A stretch of 64,000 nucleotides of DNA, taken from the NCBI GenBank assembly GCA_024734495.1, contig JALMQS010000615.1, positions 837,173-901,172 of the forward strand, given 5' to 3'. Under the pieces are notes generated by a model. That model was not told the origin of the DNA and made no database searches. It worked only from the letters and a program-made list of their open reading frames with translations. Position 1 is the stretch's first letter; every line of letters begins with the position of its first letter. Both the position numbers and the translations under genes were made by a program. Source of the DNA: Forficula auricularia. Its lineage: Eukaryota > Arthropoda > Insecta > Dermaptera > Forficulidae. This document shows positions 44,380 to 56,305 of this stretch, piece after piece.

Positions 44380-44740
44380 AGAATAGCAGAGGTGTTGATT
44401 CATAAAGAGAAATCATTGAGATTGTCCTCTCCTTGATGAAAACAAACAAATAACAAATATAAATAAATACATAATTTCTTTGACTATAACTTCGAAGGTT
44501 TGACCTTCATCATTAGTCCTGTTAATATTCTATCTGTTATTTTTCATCGGTTCAATATCCGTTTGGATATGGGTGAATTTACTTTGACGTGGTGGCAAGC
44601 TGGTCATATGAGTATAACAAACGAATGGAAATTTCGTCTATGTTCTTTCAAATTGACATTTGTTTGCTATGTGACCAGCTTGCTATTACGTCAAAGCAAA
44701 TTCACTTATATCCAATCGGGTATTTGAACCCATGAAAAAA
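44380..44740. repeat. Foldback element related to the one at 11,499
   Basis: 44,541-44,632 and 44,648-44,740 are inverted (GTGAATTTACTTTGACG against CGTCAAAGCAAATTCAC; AAGCTGGTCATATG against CATGTGACCAGCTT-like). Outside lies a degenerate hammerhead-like motif on the minus strand (44,478-44,515: CTAATGA, GAAGGT/ACCTTC stem, GAAGTTATAGTC). Upstream words (TTGTCCTCTCCTTGATG) match the arms of 11,499-11,829. Confidence 0.65.
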
Positions 44741-45384
44741 TATATGTGTGAGACTCATCCACATAAGCTCACGGGGGAAGTTAAACTTCTTTAACCGTAG
44801 ATGTTATTGACATAATTTAAATTTCCTAATTTTAATAAATTTTATTTGTCATGAAATATTAGTGGGTTTTAAAATAATAATTTAAATTTCTTAATTTTAA
44901 TAAATTTTATTTGCCATTAAATATTAGTGGGTTTTACAAATTATTTCCCCTCTATTGAGTCATTTCCTCTTTATTGTAACAAAAAAAATCAAACAAATAC
45001 GTCACTAAAGAAGTTTCACTTCAATAACAGATTTAAAAGAACTGATGATTATTAAGACAAAGTGAAACTACCTACATCCAATCGGGTATTTGAAAAATAT
45101 TTATAATTAAATGGAGTTCTGATAGTCAAACCGTCGAAAATATCGTCTCTAACAAATAAATTATATTTATAAATGTATATTAATTCACTTATCAGTCCGT
45201 CTCCAAAAATTACTCCAATCTTATATATAGGTACTTATGTATATGCTTATTTGGATCAAGCAGAAGACAACATCATTGATTTCTCTTAATTTTCGAATTA
45301 TAATGAAAAAAAGTTATCAAAATCAAAGCGTATAAAAATAATTTTTATAAAAAAAAAATATAACCTAGGTACTTCAGAATAATT

Positions 45385-45735
45385 AAATGCAACAAATAAA
45401 ATAATAAGAACTCAAAAATAAAATAAAATGGACTAAAAGGTATAAAATAATTATCTTATTTAGTTACAACTAAACGATGAAATCGTTACATGAAATCACT
45501 TTTTGAAGTCGGTGCCAAAAATATACATTTTATGAATAGAATTCGACGGATCTTACTTGGTACGTTTGGCGGGTACGCTCCCTTATATAGTTTGTTTAGC
45601 ACTGACTTCAAAAAGTGATTTCATGTTAATTTTTTGTCGTTTAGTTGTAACTAAATTGGATAATTATTTTATACCTTTTAGAGCATTTTATTTTATTTTT
45701 GAGTTCTTATTATTTTGTTTGTTGAATTTAATTTT
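45385..45735. repeat. Foldback element, ~140-bp arms
   Basis: 45,385-45,535 mirrors 45,598-45,735 (TACATGAAATCACTTTTTGA against TCAAAAAGTGATTTCATG; TTAGTTACAACTAAACGA against its complement). The loop is about 60 bp. Frames inside are chance. Confidence 0.75.
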
Positions 45736-45759
45736 TTTGAAATCGGTTTGATTTTTTTT

Positions 45760-46858
45760 ATAAAAATTATTTTTATTTTTCTCTTTTTAGAGATGTTATT
45801 AATAGTGACTTAACACAATACCTTGCATGCATCTCGTAAGAGAAAGCGTCGGGCGAATGAATCAGAAAATGATAAAAAAAAATTCAATTCATAAATATAG
45901 ACATTCTCTTGAAACGTTTGCTGGTTTTAAATGAACGTTTTAAGATTGTTTTTTTTTTATAAAATATTTTATTTATTATAATTTCGATTATTTGCTCATA
46001 AGAATTGGAGATTTACGTTATTTCGTCATTGATCATCAGAATTTGACCAATTTAATATGGGACCACTCCTGAGGTATCCTCTTTCCAATAAAAGAAGAAT
46101 CATGGAAATCGGTCCATAAACAAAGAAATTATGCGTGAACATAAATAACAAAAATGGTCCAATACCAATGAAAAAAAACGGGACCAATCGGGAAATATAC
46201 TGAACCCAATGCAAAAAAAAAATCATCAAAATCGGTTCACAATTGGCGAAGAAATCAGGTAACAGATACAAAAAAAACATTCAGTCGAAATGATAACCTC
46301 CTTCTTTTTTGAACTCGGTTAAAAGGCCTTCAAAATAGGCTGCTATATCTAGTAAACATTGAAAATGACTTTTTAAAGAGATATTAATTATTTTGACTCA
46401 ACGTCTTTGATTCGTATGTTTGTGAGTGGTAAAATTCTTGCACAATCTGTCTCAAAAACCAATTCTTCTTCTCCAAATGCCAATCTCGATTCCCAGCGTC
46501 GACGATTAATGTGGAGAGTATCCTCTCCATTGTAATTTTCCTGTGGACATTTTTCACAGGGTGGTCAAAAACCAATTAAAATATCAAAATGAAATTTCAA
46601 TTTAGTTTTTTTTAATAGAGTAATGAAAATTTAAAAAATTTAAAAATATAAGAATTTTAGGTTAGACTCAGAGTCATGCTAATAAGCATTTTGTCTTTTA
46701 TTTTTGTGAAACCTACCTAGAATTGTTATATTTTTAAATTATTATGAAATTTTTTACATTTCTACTCTATTAAAATATGTTTCACCAAGAACTTACACCA
46801 TTCTTCCTTAATATTTTTTTTTTATAATAAAAATAATAAAATAAAATAGATATTAAGT
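45760..46858. other. AT-rich interval with weak repeats
   Basis: It contains a degenerate (GGACCAAT, AAATCGGTCC, CAAAATCGGTTCAC) repeat at 46,020-46,270, a pattern typical of decayed invertebrate transposon 3' regions. A family C end (ATGTTTCACCAAGAACTTACACC) lies at about 46,777. A 63-codon minus-strand frame at 46,384-46,575 is unrecognised. Confidence 0.4.
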
Positions 46859-46978
46859 TTTAAAGATGGAATTTTATTGAGGTTTTGGACAGGGTTGTTT
46901 ACCTGGTGGATGGTAATATAGGATTTTAGCATGAAAAAAATTTTCAAACTTTGATGTATATATAGATATATTTGTTGA

Positions 46979-47023
46979 ACAATAGTATCAATTAGTTTCT
47001 GGCTCATGATAGGTCTTCTTCAG
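46979..47023 (-). ncRNA. Hammerhead-like motif, left arm of the large foldback
   Basis: Minus strand: CTGAAGA, A, then GACC...GCCA region, GAAAC, ending in ATTGTT. Stem II is weaker than in the right-arm copy. Confidence 0.4.
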
Positions 47024-47855
47024 CAAATCTTTATCAAAAGAGCTCACATATATTATGGCATTATGTTGTAATGCCCTGGCCTTAAGCAGATGTATTTATA
47101 AAGAATTATATAGAATTCTTTTGAAAGGCTCAAAATGCACTTTCAATCAACTATGTGTTGTTTTTTAGTTTATGCTCTCTTCTCCCTATGTGAACAATAA
47201 ATAATCCTCCTTTATATTGATGTCAAAATTCAAGAAACCAAAAACTGTTCATCAATTATCAGTCAAAAGCTCTCTGATAGTGTAAGAACACTTGTTCAAA
47301 TAAATAAAATAAGATCAAAAACCATTCTAGGTTCTTGTCATTGGATAAAACAAAACTGACTTCTGTGTTCTGACAAAATTTTCAAAAAAACTTGCTAATA
47401 AATCAGTGTATATATCCTTCTCTTTGCAAAAATCACTTCCCAATATGGATATCTTTTTTATTTGACATATATTATGATTTATTAGCAAGTTTTTTTGAAA
47501 ATTTTGTCAGAACACAGAAGTCAGTTTTGTTTTATCCAATGACAAGAACCTAGAATGGTTTTTGATCTTTTTTATTTATTTGAACAAGTGTTCTTACACT
47601 ATCAGAGAGCTTTTGACTGATAATTGATGAACAGTTTTTGGTTTCTTGAATTTTGACATCAATATAAAGGAGGATTATTTATTGTTCACATAGGGAGAAG
47701 AGAGCATAAACTAAAAACGCCACATAATTGATTGAAAGTGCATTTTGAGCCTTTCAAAAGAATTCTATATAATTCTTTATAAATACATCTGCTATAGGCC
47801 AGGGCATTACAACATAATGCCATAATGTATATGTGAGCTCTTTTTGATAAGGTTG

Positions 47856-47900
47856 CTGAGGAAGGCCTATCATGAGCCAGAAACAATTGGTACTATTGTT
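47856..47900 (+). ncRNA. Hammerhead-like motif, right arm of the large foldback
   Basis: CTGAGGA, A, stem II GGC with GCC, A, then GAAAC. Helix III is ACAAT with ATTGT (five bp) closed by a seven-base loop, with cleavage expected after GTT. It has the longest helix III of the set. Confidence 0.45.
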
Positions 47901-48251
47901 CAACAAATATATCTATATATACATCAAAGTTTGAAAAATTTTTTCATGCTAAAATCCTATATTACCATCCACCAGGTAAACAACCCTGTCCAAAAAACCT
48001 CAATAAAATTCCATCTTTAAAATATAAAATTCTGGACACACTGGCATAATAGCAAGATGATCGCCATCCAATTGCCAAAACTTAATAGATATTAAGATTA
48101 AAATATATTAGATTTTGGTGAAATAGTCGTTTACTTTTGACATTTTTCTATAAATAATTGATCTCTTAAAATATCATTTTTATGATGATTTTTGTTGTTG
48201 TTTAAACCATTTTTGAGATATCTTGAAAATACTAGACAATAACTACTTTTT

Positions 48252-48929
48252 ACTTTACGATACAGGGTATGGTCAAGTATTGTAATCGTTCATGAAAGAA
48301 GTGTTTTTTTTTCCTTATTTTTTTCGAAATATCTCAAATACGTCCTAAACTATCTTGATTGAAAAAATTGAGCGGAACTATGGAATTTCGCTCTACAAAA
48401 AAGCTCTAATAAGTAAACATCAAAAAACTTATATTTTTCTAGATAATAATTATTTTGTCAAAATATCTGTTAGTTAGTCTGTGCGTTACCAAATTTTTGT
48501 GGACGGGCTACCTCAAAAACTAGTGTGAATATCGAAACCAAATTTTACACGTAGTTTTGGTCCACTGAGATTAAGAAGTGATTAGATTTTGGTGCATATC
48601 GACCCAAAATTAAGGGGAGTGGAGGGGGGGGGTTAAAAATTAAAAATCTAGGCCATTTGAGCAAACTCAACCAAATTTTGTATACATAATCAATGGGACC
48701 CCAGAAGTCTAAAAATGCAAAAACTAACCGCCCAAAATGAGGGGGGGGTGGGTGTAGGGTCAAAAAATGAAAATCTAGGCCCTTGTACAAAACTCAACCA
48801 AATTTTGTATACATAATCAGTGGGCCCCCAGGAGTCTAAAAATGCAAAAACTAACCTCCCTCCCCTACATGATTATAAATAATTTGATTAAATATTAATA
48901 TATAATTGAGGGGCCAGGTTGTATGATAA
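48252..48929 (+). mobile_element. Family B repeat, full-length copy
   Basis: Starts ACTTTACGATACAGGGTATGG and ends CCAGGTTGTATGATAAAATC. It contains two tandem copies of the GTATACATAATCAATGGG segment (near 48,690 and 48,810) and a run of G near 48,740. Its inverted partner is at 63,410-63,975. The downstream flank (GGCCACATCAGAACACG) also matches the partner's flank. Confidence 0.65.
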
Positions 48930-48979
48930 AATCAAGTGGATGGCCACATCAGAACACGCCAGCTTATTTCATACATGAT

Positions 48980-49972
48980 TACATTTGAAAATCAGCAATA
49001 GGTAGAGAAACTCACCATCGGTGAATAACAAACATGTTCTTATGTCGAGAAAAGCTGTTCACCGTCTATCCATGATGTTAATGGAGTAATTCGCGCTATT
49101 TTATTATTTCTATATGTACATATATCTTTCATAAATCTCGCACCCATTCCGCAAAAATCTCTGCTGTTAAATTTCGCTTATATTAATAAGCTAATTAAAT
49201 CATTTTCCTCCACATTTAAATGGACTTATGTCTATTTTGATTTTATTCACTCAAAAAGATATTAACTATCGTAAAATCGTTTTCTAAAGTTGGAATTATA
49301 TAATTACTTTATCTTTATGATTTATCTATTAGTTAACCTCTTATTATTTGCATTTACTGGCGATATATTCTCGTTGACAAAGCGTGGGAGTGAAAGATAG
49401 AGAGAATTCAACATTCCATCTGGTTTTGTATTTTGTAGTACCTATAATTACCAGTGAGGTAAGGCTGAAGTTGCAAATGAATAGTAGCATTGAATGTGAC
49501 TGACCAGAGAGATTCATTCACTAAAAGCAAATGAATGGACGGGTTTTTTACTAGACTCACATCAGTGGCTTTCAAGGGTGTGTTAAGTCAACCAAAGCCT
49601 TTATTATACATATATACGTATAGTGCAACCGGACAGGTCAGATCACTTCCAATGACGATTGAATATAAAAATTAATTATTTTAATTGGGAGGATAGACCT
49701 TAGATAACAAATCAATGATTAGATTCATTAGCTTCATCAGTTTAGCTGATATCAATTTAGTATTGTCCGTTTGAAATAATATTTTGCCGTTCAATACGCT
49801 TGGCGAGGTTCAAACTTCTGGATACGATACCACAAAAAAAAATTAAAAGTTGAAATGAAGTACTTTCTTCATCAAAATTTTTTGTAACAGATGTATACTG
49901 ATTATATTTTGAGCTTCTTAAGCTTCATAGATCCCAGATGAAAAATATTGAAAATCAGAAAATAATCAAAAT
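48980..49972. other. Region without recognised feature
   Basis: 1 kb of moderately AT-rich sequence. No frame above 60 codons, no terminal repeats and no RNA genes seen. It is among the least repetitive-looking parts of the window. Confidence 0.5.
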
Positions 49973-50241
49973 AAAGATAAGAGTAAATAAATATTTTATT
50001 TAATATGGATTTACTATGAGTTAAGGATACTGGGTCACTTATTTCACATTAAAATTAAAAAAGTTACTTTCTGTATTTCCTGAAGATGACCCATCGATAG
50101 CCCGAAATATATATATTGAAAAAGAAAAAAAATTTTATATCTTTTAATTTTTTAATTTTAATGTGAAATAAGTGACCCAGTATCCTTAACTCATAGTAAA
50201 TCCATATTAAATAAAATATTTATTTACTCTTATCTTTATTA
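49973..50241. repeat. Foldback element, ~95-bp arms
   Basis: 49,973-50,069 mirrors 50,147-50,241 (AAGATAAGAGTAAATAAATA; TACTGGGTCACTTATTTCAC). The loop holds a degenerate hammerhead-like motif (50,079: CTGAAGA to GAAATATATATA), the same end as Penelope element 2. Confidence 0.8.
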
Positions 50242-50441
50242 AAGATGTTTCACCTTGCACCAACACCACAATCTCTACTGATTATTAATAATCAAAATGC
50301 TCTAGTAGGTCCGTTTAGGTGAAAAATGTTTCAAAAGTAATAATAAGGGAAAAGTTTAGACTAAATTTTGCCTTTTTTTTGAATTACCTGACTTTACAAT
50401 TCTCTTGGTTCAATACTCATGCCAAAATATATAGGACCTAC

Positions 50442-50640
50442 AGTCGACTCTCGATAATTCGAATATTTCGATAATTTAAACTCTTCATCTGTTAACTTCG
50501 GTAAATAGAAAAAATGCTATCTATTTTAATACGCTCGATAACATATTAATAAATCCTTTTCGTAACATGAGGGGGAGAGAACGTTCTATAATTCGAACTA
50601 GGCTACTTCCCCTCTATAATTCGAATTTTTCCTAGCAATG
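50442..50640 (+). mobile_element. pogo/Tigger-type MITE fragment
   Basis: ACAGTCGACTCTCGATAATT followed by CGAA is the well-known pogo/Tigger terminal inverted repeat. TATAATTCGAACTAGGC and TATAATTCGAATTTTTCC follow. The opposite terminus is not intact. Confidence 0.6.
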
Positions 50641-50644
50641 ATTA

Positions 50645-51237
50645 TTACCATACAGGGTATGGTCAAGTATTGTAATCGTCCATGAAAAAAGTGTTGATTT
50701 TCTCAAAACAGCTCAAACTATTTGATAAAAAAATTGAGCGAAACCATGGCGTTTGGATCTACAAAAAAGCATTATAGAGAGAACATTAAATTACTAATTA
50801 TTTTATCAAAATTTCTGTTAATACGTTAATTAGTAGGTTACTAAGTTTTGTGTACGATCTAGCTCAAAAACTATGTGAATATCAAAACGTCATTTCACAT
50901 GTAATAGTTTTTTGCCTTGAGATTAAGAACTGATTAGAATAGAAACTAAAATTAAGGGGGGTTCTTAAAAAATTAAGTTTTAAAATTTATAGAAGAAAAA
51001 AAACTAAGAAAAATGAAATTTACTATAAAAGGGTCATATATTAAAAAAGCGAATCATTATTTTTTCCGGAACAAAAATTGGGGGGTTCAAAAAATAGTAC
51101 TAATATCAATATTAATTCTAGACGCCTTGATCGATTTGTACGAAATTTCGCATATGTACCCTATACGACCTTATGAAAATGACTCATTTTGTGAAATTGT
51201 TAATGATTCAAAAGAGGAGGAGGGGGGGGGGTTTTAA
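50645..51237 (+). mobile_element. Degraded family B repeat
   Basis: Starts TTACCATACAGGGTATGGTC and keeps TTGAGCGAAACCATGGCG; the rest is diverged. A 74-codon frame at its end is composition only. Confidence 0.5.
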
Positions 51238-51579
51238 TCTACATTGTATCATAACCTATTAAAACCTAAATTCAATTTCAGAATTCGATTTTCATTTACC
51301 TAAGAAGAAACTACATATATATATATAACTTTGTCTTATTTTAAACACACATAAACAACAACTATATCTTTAATCTATAGCACAACTTGACTATATCTAT
51401 AACAATTATTTAACAACTTTCATCTATAAACTAACTTCTTTGTCCCAGAAACATGGCATTTCATCTTTTCGAAGTTCAGAGGTGCCAACACACAGAATGG
51501 CTCATCCAAAAACCCTACACCAAAATCATGGCACGAATTTGGAGTCATTCTACTTGACACCAAATTTAATTTCCTTTTT

Positions 51580-52300
51580 CTGAATAATTTTGTTAACAAG
51601 ACCAAATTATTTTTAATTTTGATTTTACATATTTGATTTCTCATTACTTATTATTATTATTTTTTAATATTTTCCATTAAATCCATGGAAATGTTCCTTA
51701 ACTATTGGTATAAAAGTACTAATAGACTTGTACGTATAATAATTGCTCCCATATGTTAACCTTTGATTTGCTTTATGAAACACATTGGCACAGTTAATAT
51801 ATTATTCTCAATACAGCCACCTATTCTTTATTTTCTCTTTTACTCAATTTTTAAATTTAAAAAATGCATGTTTTATTTTGATTGTTTTACACACATTAAA
51901 CTGACTCGACTCAAAAAAATGTATTTTTATTTATTTAATTCTATATTTGTAAAATCTTCACAATTGAGGGTACTAACCTCAAATTGTTGATTGTTTCATT
52001 TGGAACCACACTCTTTAAATATTTAAATCATGAGGCAGAAAATTTCAGATATATATACAGTGGCATCCGTAGGAAAATTGTCAGTGGGCAGGGGCCAAAG
52101 CTTGGAGACAAATAATTTCATTATTAAGTTTTTAATTAAATATTGTTTTATTTTTTTAGTAGAATACACTAATTCTGTATTGCTTAAAAGAAATTCCTTA
52201 CTGTACATTAAATATATTTTACTGAGGTCGGGTCTGAATATAATTTCTTTATCCGAACCCAGGGCGGGTCAGGTTACCCATCTTTCAGATATATAGGTAC
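51580..52300 (+). pseudogene. Orphan 3' tail of a zinc-finger unit
   Basis: From AAATCCATGGAAATGTTCC through CCTTTGATTTGCTTTATGAA, TCAAATTGTTGATTGTTTCA and TTTAGTAGAATAC, the order matches the tails after units 1-3 (for example 29,620-30,190). No fingers remain upstream. It is a fifth, mostly deleted duplicon lying between unit 3 and unit 4. Confidence 0.7.
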
Positions 52301-52863
52301 ATTACAATTTTCATCGGCGAATGTGCAAATCTTGGAGACAAATAAATTCATTATTACATTTTTATTTAAATATTTAATTTTTTGTGTATTTTTTACAAGC
52401 TTTTATTAAGTTTGCAATGTTTGTTTGTATATTTGTATGTAGGTTTAAGTTAAATCTTGCAAGCTAAATTAGAACCACTTCCTCTCAAAGAGCGGATCAT
52501 GGGGGTTCCTTTCTGGACCACCCTATATATAGATTTAAAATTTAAATTTTACAAAAAAATAGAAAAATAATTAATTTTGTTTATTGTCATTGATGATTAA
52601 TTAATTATCTAAAATATGTATTTATTTATTCAATAATTGATTATTCATTTTTATTTTTTTTGAAAACCAATTATTATTTAAAAGTTTATTTTATTTTACC
52701 TATTAAGAATAGGAAAAATAATAGTGCATTTTTTTGATGATTTTTTTTATTTTGTAGAAAAAATACAATAAATACATAAATAAATAAATATTTACATCAA
52801 TTACAAAAATAAAAACCTTTCATGGTATCTTTAATAAACAGTTGGTCGGATAATAAATAAAAC
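52301..52863. other. AT-rich interval
   Basis: No gene or repeat end recognised. Several low-complexity A/T runs, including TTTTTTTTATTTTGTAG near 52,741. Confidence 0.5.
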
Positions 52864-55212
52864 TTAAAAGTTATGTTGGACCTGAACAGCCACAGCTCCG
52901 TCAGGTTTGGAATGCCGAGCTGCTGGACCGACGAGTACTTTAGAAACGTCCGCTTGTCCCGTGACAACTGTATTCCCTTCCTTACTTTTGTACCGGGTGA
53001 TTCAATAAGGGTGACGAGGTACCATATCTCAGGAACTAATAATCGTAGAAGTTTGGGAAAAAAATCCTTCAGAGGAAATCGACCAAGAAAAATTGCTGGA
53101 AATATTTTTTAAGTTCATACGTCCACCGCTAGGTGGCTAAATAGCTTCGATCGTATAAAAAAATGCAATTTTCTCAAAAATTTTCCAATATAAGTTTAGA
53201 AATGAATACTCTCACGTTAATGCCACTATAATAGTCCATCTTTTTGATAAATGACTTTTTATTGTAGGACGTAAAATAAAGGCGGGAGGGGATGCTAAAC
53301 TTTTATGGACTGAAGTATCTATAACTTAAGTTTGACTTAACGGAATTTTGTTAACAAGGTCTGGTTCAAGAAAGGAAGGTTTGGTGAATAAAATAAAAAA
53401 CCATCCATGCCATTCTACTTCTTGCCGCCCTCGCTAAGGGGCGTGTTTTATAAAGTTAAGCGTTTTATTAATTTTGCTCCAAAATCTTAAATGGAACCGT
53501 ATAATTATTTTATTAAATTCAGAAAGTAGATCAAATTTGCAACAAAATATGTTCAAACCGCATGTCGATATCTTTTTTCGTTTAACAGTTATTGCTTAAA
53601 GAATATTTTATTAACGAATTTATTAAAGAAACAAAATAGGTAATTGAGTTTTCAAATTTTTTTTTAAGTTTCGTAGTCAAGCATGCCATGGAGAAATAAA
53701 AAAAACAGTTTAAAACTTTGTTCTTATTTTCATTTAATCACAACAATAATGATAATAACGCTTTTCTGTGTCGCCTGTGAGTAGGTATTAAATTTCAAAA
53801 ATGTCTAATTTCTTAGAAGGCCGTGAAAGACTTGGTTGACAGTTTCTATGGAAACGGCGATTTTTCACAAATAGATGTTAATGTTTTAATTGTTATTTTA
53901 TTGTTTGTTATGTTATATCATTATTGTTGTGATTAGATGAAAATAAGAACAAAGTTTTAAACTGTTTTTTTATTTGTCCATGGCATGCTTGACTTCGAAA
54001 CATAAAAAAAAATTGAAAACTCAATTACCTATTTTGTTTCTTTGATAAACTCGTTAATAAAATATTCTTTAAGCAATAACTGTTAAACGAAAAAAGATAT
54101 CGACATGTGGTTTGAACATGTTTTATTGCAAATTTGATCTACTTTCTGAATCTAATAAAATAATTATACGGTTCTATTTAAGATTTTGGAGCAAAATCAA
54201 TAAAACGGTTAACTTTATAAAACACGCCCCTTAGCGAGAGCGGCAAGAACTAAAATGGCATGGTAGTTTTTTTATTTTATTCACCAAACCTCCTTTCTTG
54301 AACCAGACCTTGTTAACAAATTTCCGTTAAGTCAAACTTAGGTTATAGGCTCTAGAGTCCATAAAAGTTTAGCATCCCCTCCCGCCTCTATTTTACGTCC
54401 TACAATAAAAAGTCATTTATCAAAAAGATGGACTATTATAGTGGCATTAACGTGAGAGTATTCATTTCTAAACCTATATTGGAAAATTTTTGAGAAAATT
54501 GCATTTTTTTATACGATCGAAGCTATTTAGCCACCTAGCGGTGGACGTATGAACTTAAAAAATATTTCCAGCAATTTTTCTTGGTCGATTTCCTCTGAAG
54601 GATTTTTTTCCAAACTTCTACGATTATTAGTTCCTGAGATATGGTACCTCGTCACCCTTATTGAATCACCCTGTACAATTTTCCCTGAGCAGAAAAATGT
54701 CCGACGAGACCCACGTTTTTATGATAGGTGACATGTCCATCCGCGGAGCCACGTTCGGGCTTTGCAGGATCCCCAGGGAATTGGATCTCCCTGATTGGTC
54801 CCTGACCATGACCCGTCAATCCTGCATCACCTGCTAGTGGAAATGTATAAGCCGATCTAATCATATCCAACTCCCTTTCGAAACAATTTGGACACATTTT
54901 AATCAATTCAGCTCTCTTCTTATATTCTCGACGGAGTCTTTTATGAGGGATCGTGAAGGATTCTGATCACTTGAATTTTGCTCCCGTCTTTTGTTGGCCC
55001 AGTATTCAGCTTCAGACTCTTCTTGAGTGATCAAAACGTCAGGTTCATTTACTTCCGATTTCTTCTTTTTGTTACGCCAAAAGGGATGTTTAGTAATGAA
55101 TACCTCAGCTTCAAGTCGTCCAGGTTGTTGAGTAGTTTGGGGTGTATCCCTGGGATTCTCATTTACACATATTGAAGTTACGACTGCTAGTAAGAAAAAA
55201 GGCAGATCGCAT
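52864..55212 (-). pseudogene. Secreted-protein gene interrupted by a foldback element
   Basis: The minus-strand exon begins after an acceptor TTTTTTCAG at 55,213 and reads, in phase, CDLPFFLLAVVTSICVNEN, a signal-peptide core. A first mini-exon would lie upstream, as in many arthropod secreted or cuticle genes. A Gln/Glu/Lys-rich stretch follows (ITQEESEAEYWANKRREQNS), then a one-base frameshift between about 54,970 and 54,905. The frame continues IKMCPNCFERELDMIRSAY and GHVTYHKNVGLVGHFSAQG to codon TAC at 54,675. There a 1.68 kb foldback enters at the TA. Beyond it the same frame resumes (KSKEGNTVVTGQADVSKVL, then a Pro/Ala/Gly/Val-rich end) and stops at 52,864. As it stands translation would end at 54,658. 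I do not recognise the family. Confidence 0.65.
52993..54673. mobile_element. TA-flanked foldback DNA element, ~750-bp inverted repeats
   Basis: It starts C(C/A)GGGTGATTCAATAAGGG and ends with the reverse complement. TA dinucleotides at 52,991-52,992 and 54,674-54,675 look like the target duplication. The arms run inward to about 53,750 and 53,920 with few mismatches. The ~165-bp centre contains GGTTGACAGTTTCTATGGAAAC and no gene. TA duplication suggests a Tc1/mariner-like mobiliser. Confidence 0.85.
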
Positions 55213-55489
55213 CTGAAAAAACCCCAATTCAAAATCGATTTTAGACACAATATGTATAGAATTAATTCTGACCAAAGTATACATTAAGTTATTATTATGA
55301 AAAAGTTAAATCATAATTTTATTTCTAAATATGAAATTTAAATTTTAGAGAATCTACTATATGTATAGTAGGGTGCTCCTTTTTTGGATATTTTCGAATA
55401 TTTAGGAGGACAGGGGCTCATATTGTTCTAAATAAATAAAAAAAAATATCCCCCAAGTTTGGCATTGAACGATCAATTTTTTATTCCGC

Positions 55490-55690
55490 TATCGGGGGAG
55501 GGGGTGGGTCGAACCCCCCCCCCCCTCTGTGTGGATCTGTCATTGGTGGTTTCCCATTCCCTTCCCCTGGTTTTAGTGAGCCATATTGGATTTTTATAGT
55601 TCTGAAAATTGTTCTGATTGAAGCGATATTTGATCCAAAGAATTTGAACGCCTTAGCCACTGCTCTATTGTGCCTCAAAATAATTTAATT
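55490..55690. repeat. Homopolymer-rich patch
   Basis: CGGGGGAGGGGGTGGG and a run of 13 C lie within 40 bp. A minus-strand 65-codon frame (MRHNRAVAKAFKFFGSN) is probably part of a repeat, not a gene. Confidence 0.4.
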
Positions 55691-56305
55691 TTAGATTATT
55701 GTGGAAATTAAAGAGATAAGAGAATTAAAAGTTTATTTTCTCTCGCTCTGGTATCCGATCAAATTCAGTCTTAGCTACAGCCCTGGACTTGTAGATTTAT
55801 AAAACATTTCACAAAACAATTAAAGATAATAGGTTAATGTTTCGATTACTAGAATAGTATAAATCATGAACAAAATATTTTTTTGGAGATTTTTTCGAAA
55901 AATTTTATTTTTTTATTTTTAATTTTCAAAATTTTGCTCCCAAATATTTTTGATAAATTTAAACCACTCTTGATTGGTGCTCGAAATTACTGGATAAGTG
56001 ATAAGTGACACCTGCCGGTCTAAAATTTCTGATTGAATTGCATATAGTATTAAATATTTTCTAAATTAAATATTAAATCATTGTAAAAAGTCAAAATTAA
56101 ATTACATATTTAAATTGTGTAAATTTGAGAAATTCTCTATCTTTTTGAGATTTTCTTATTCTCTAAATAATGACAAAATAAAAATGTAATAATTCAAAAA
56201 TTGAAAATCCAATCGATAGAGGTTATACTTTATTTTATTATTCAGATTATATATATTATATTTTATTATTTTGATTATTTATGTCCATCGATTTAATTAT
56301 TAAAG

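Larger units (their letters stand above)
46859..48022. repeat. Large foldback: 547-bp arms, 69-bp loop
   Basis: 46,859-47,405 and 47,475-48,022 are inverted copies from AAAGATGGAATTTTATTGAG on the outside to CTTGCTAATAAATCA on the inside, with scattered mismatches. Each arm carries a hammerhead-like motif. Minor frames in both arms are reverse-strand shadows of each other. Confidence 0.9.

Noticed and set aside
54549..54731. 60-codon plus-strand frame and the 79-codon frame at 52,873-53,112
   Set aside because: Both read into the foldback arms; the consistent coding signal is on the minus strand across the element.
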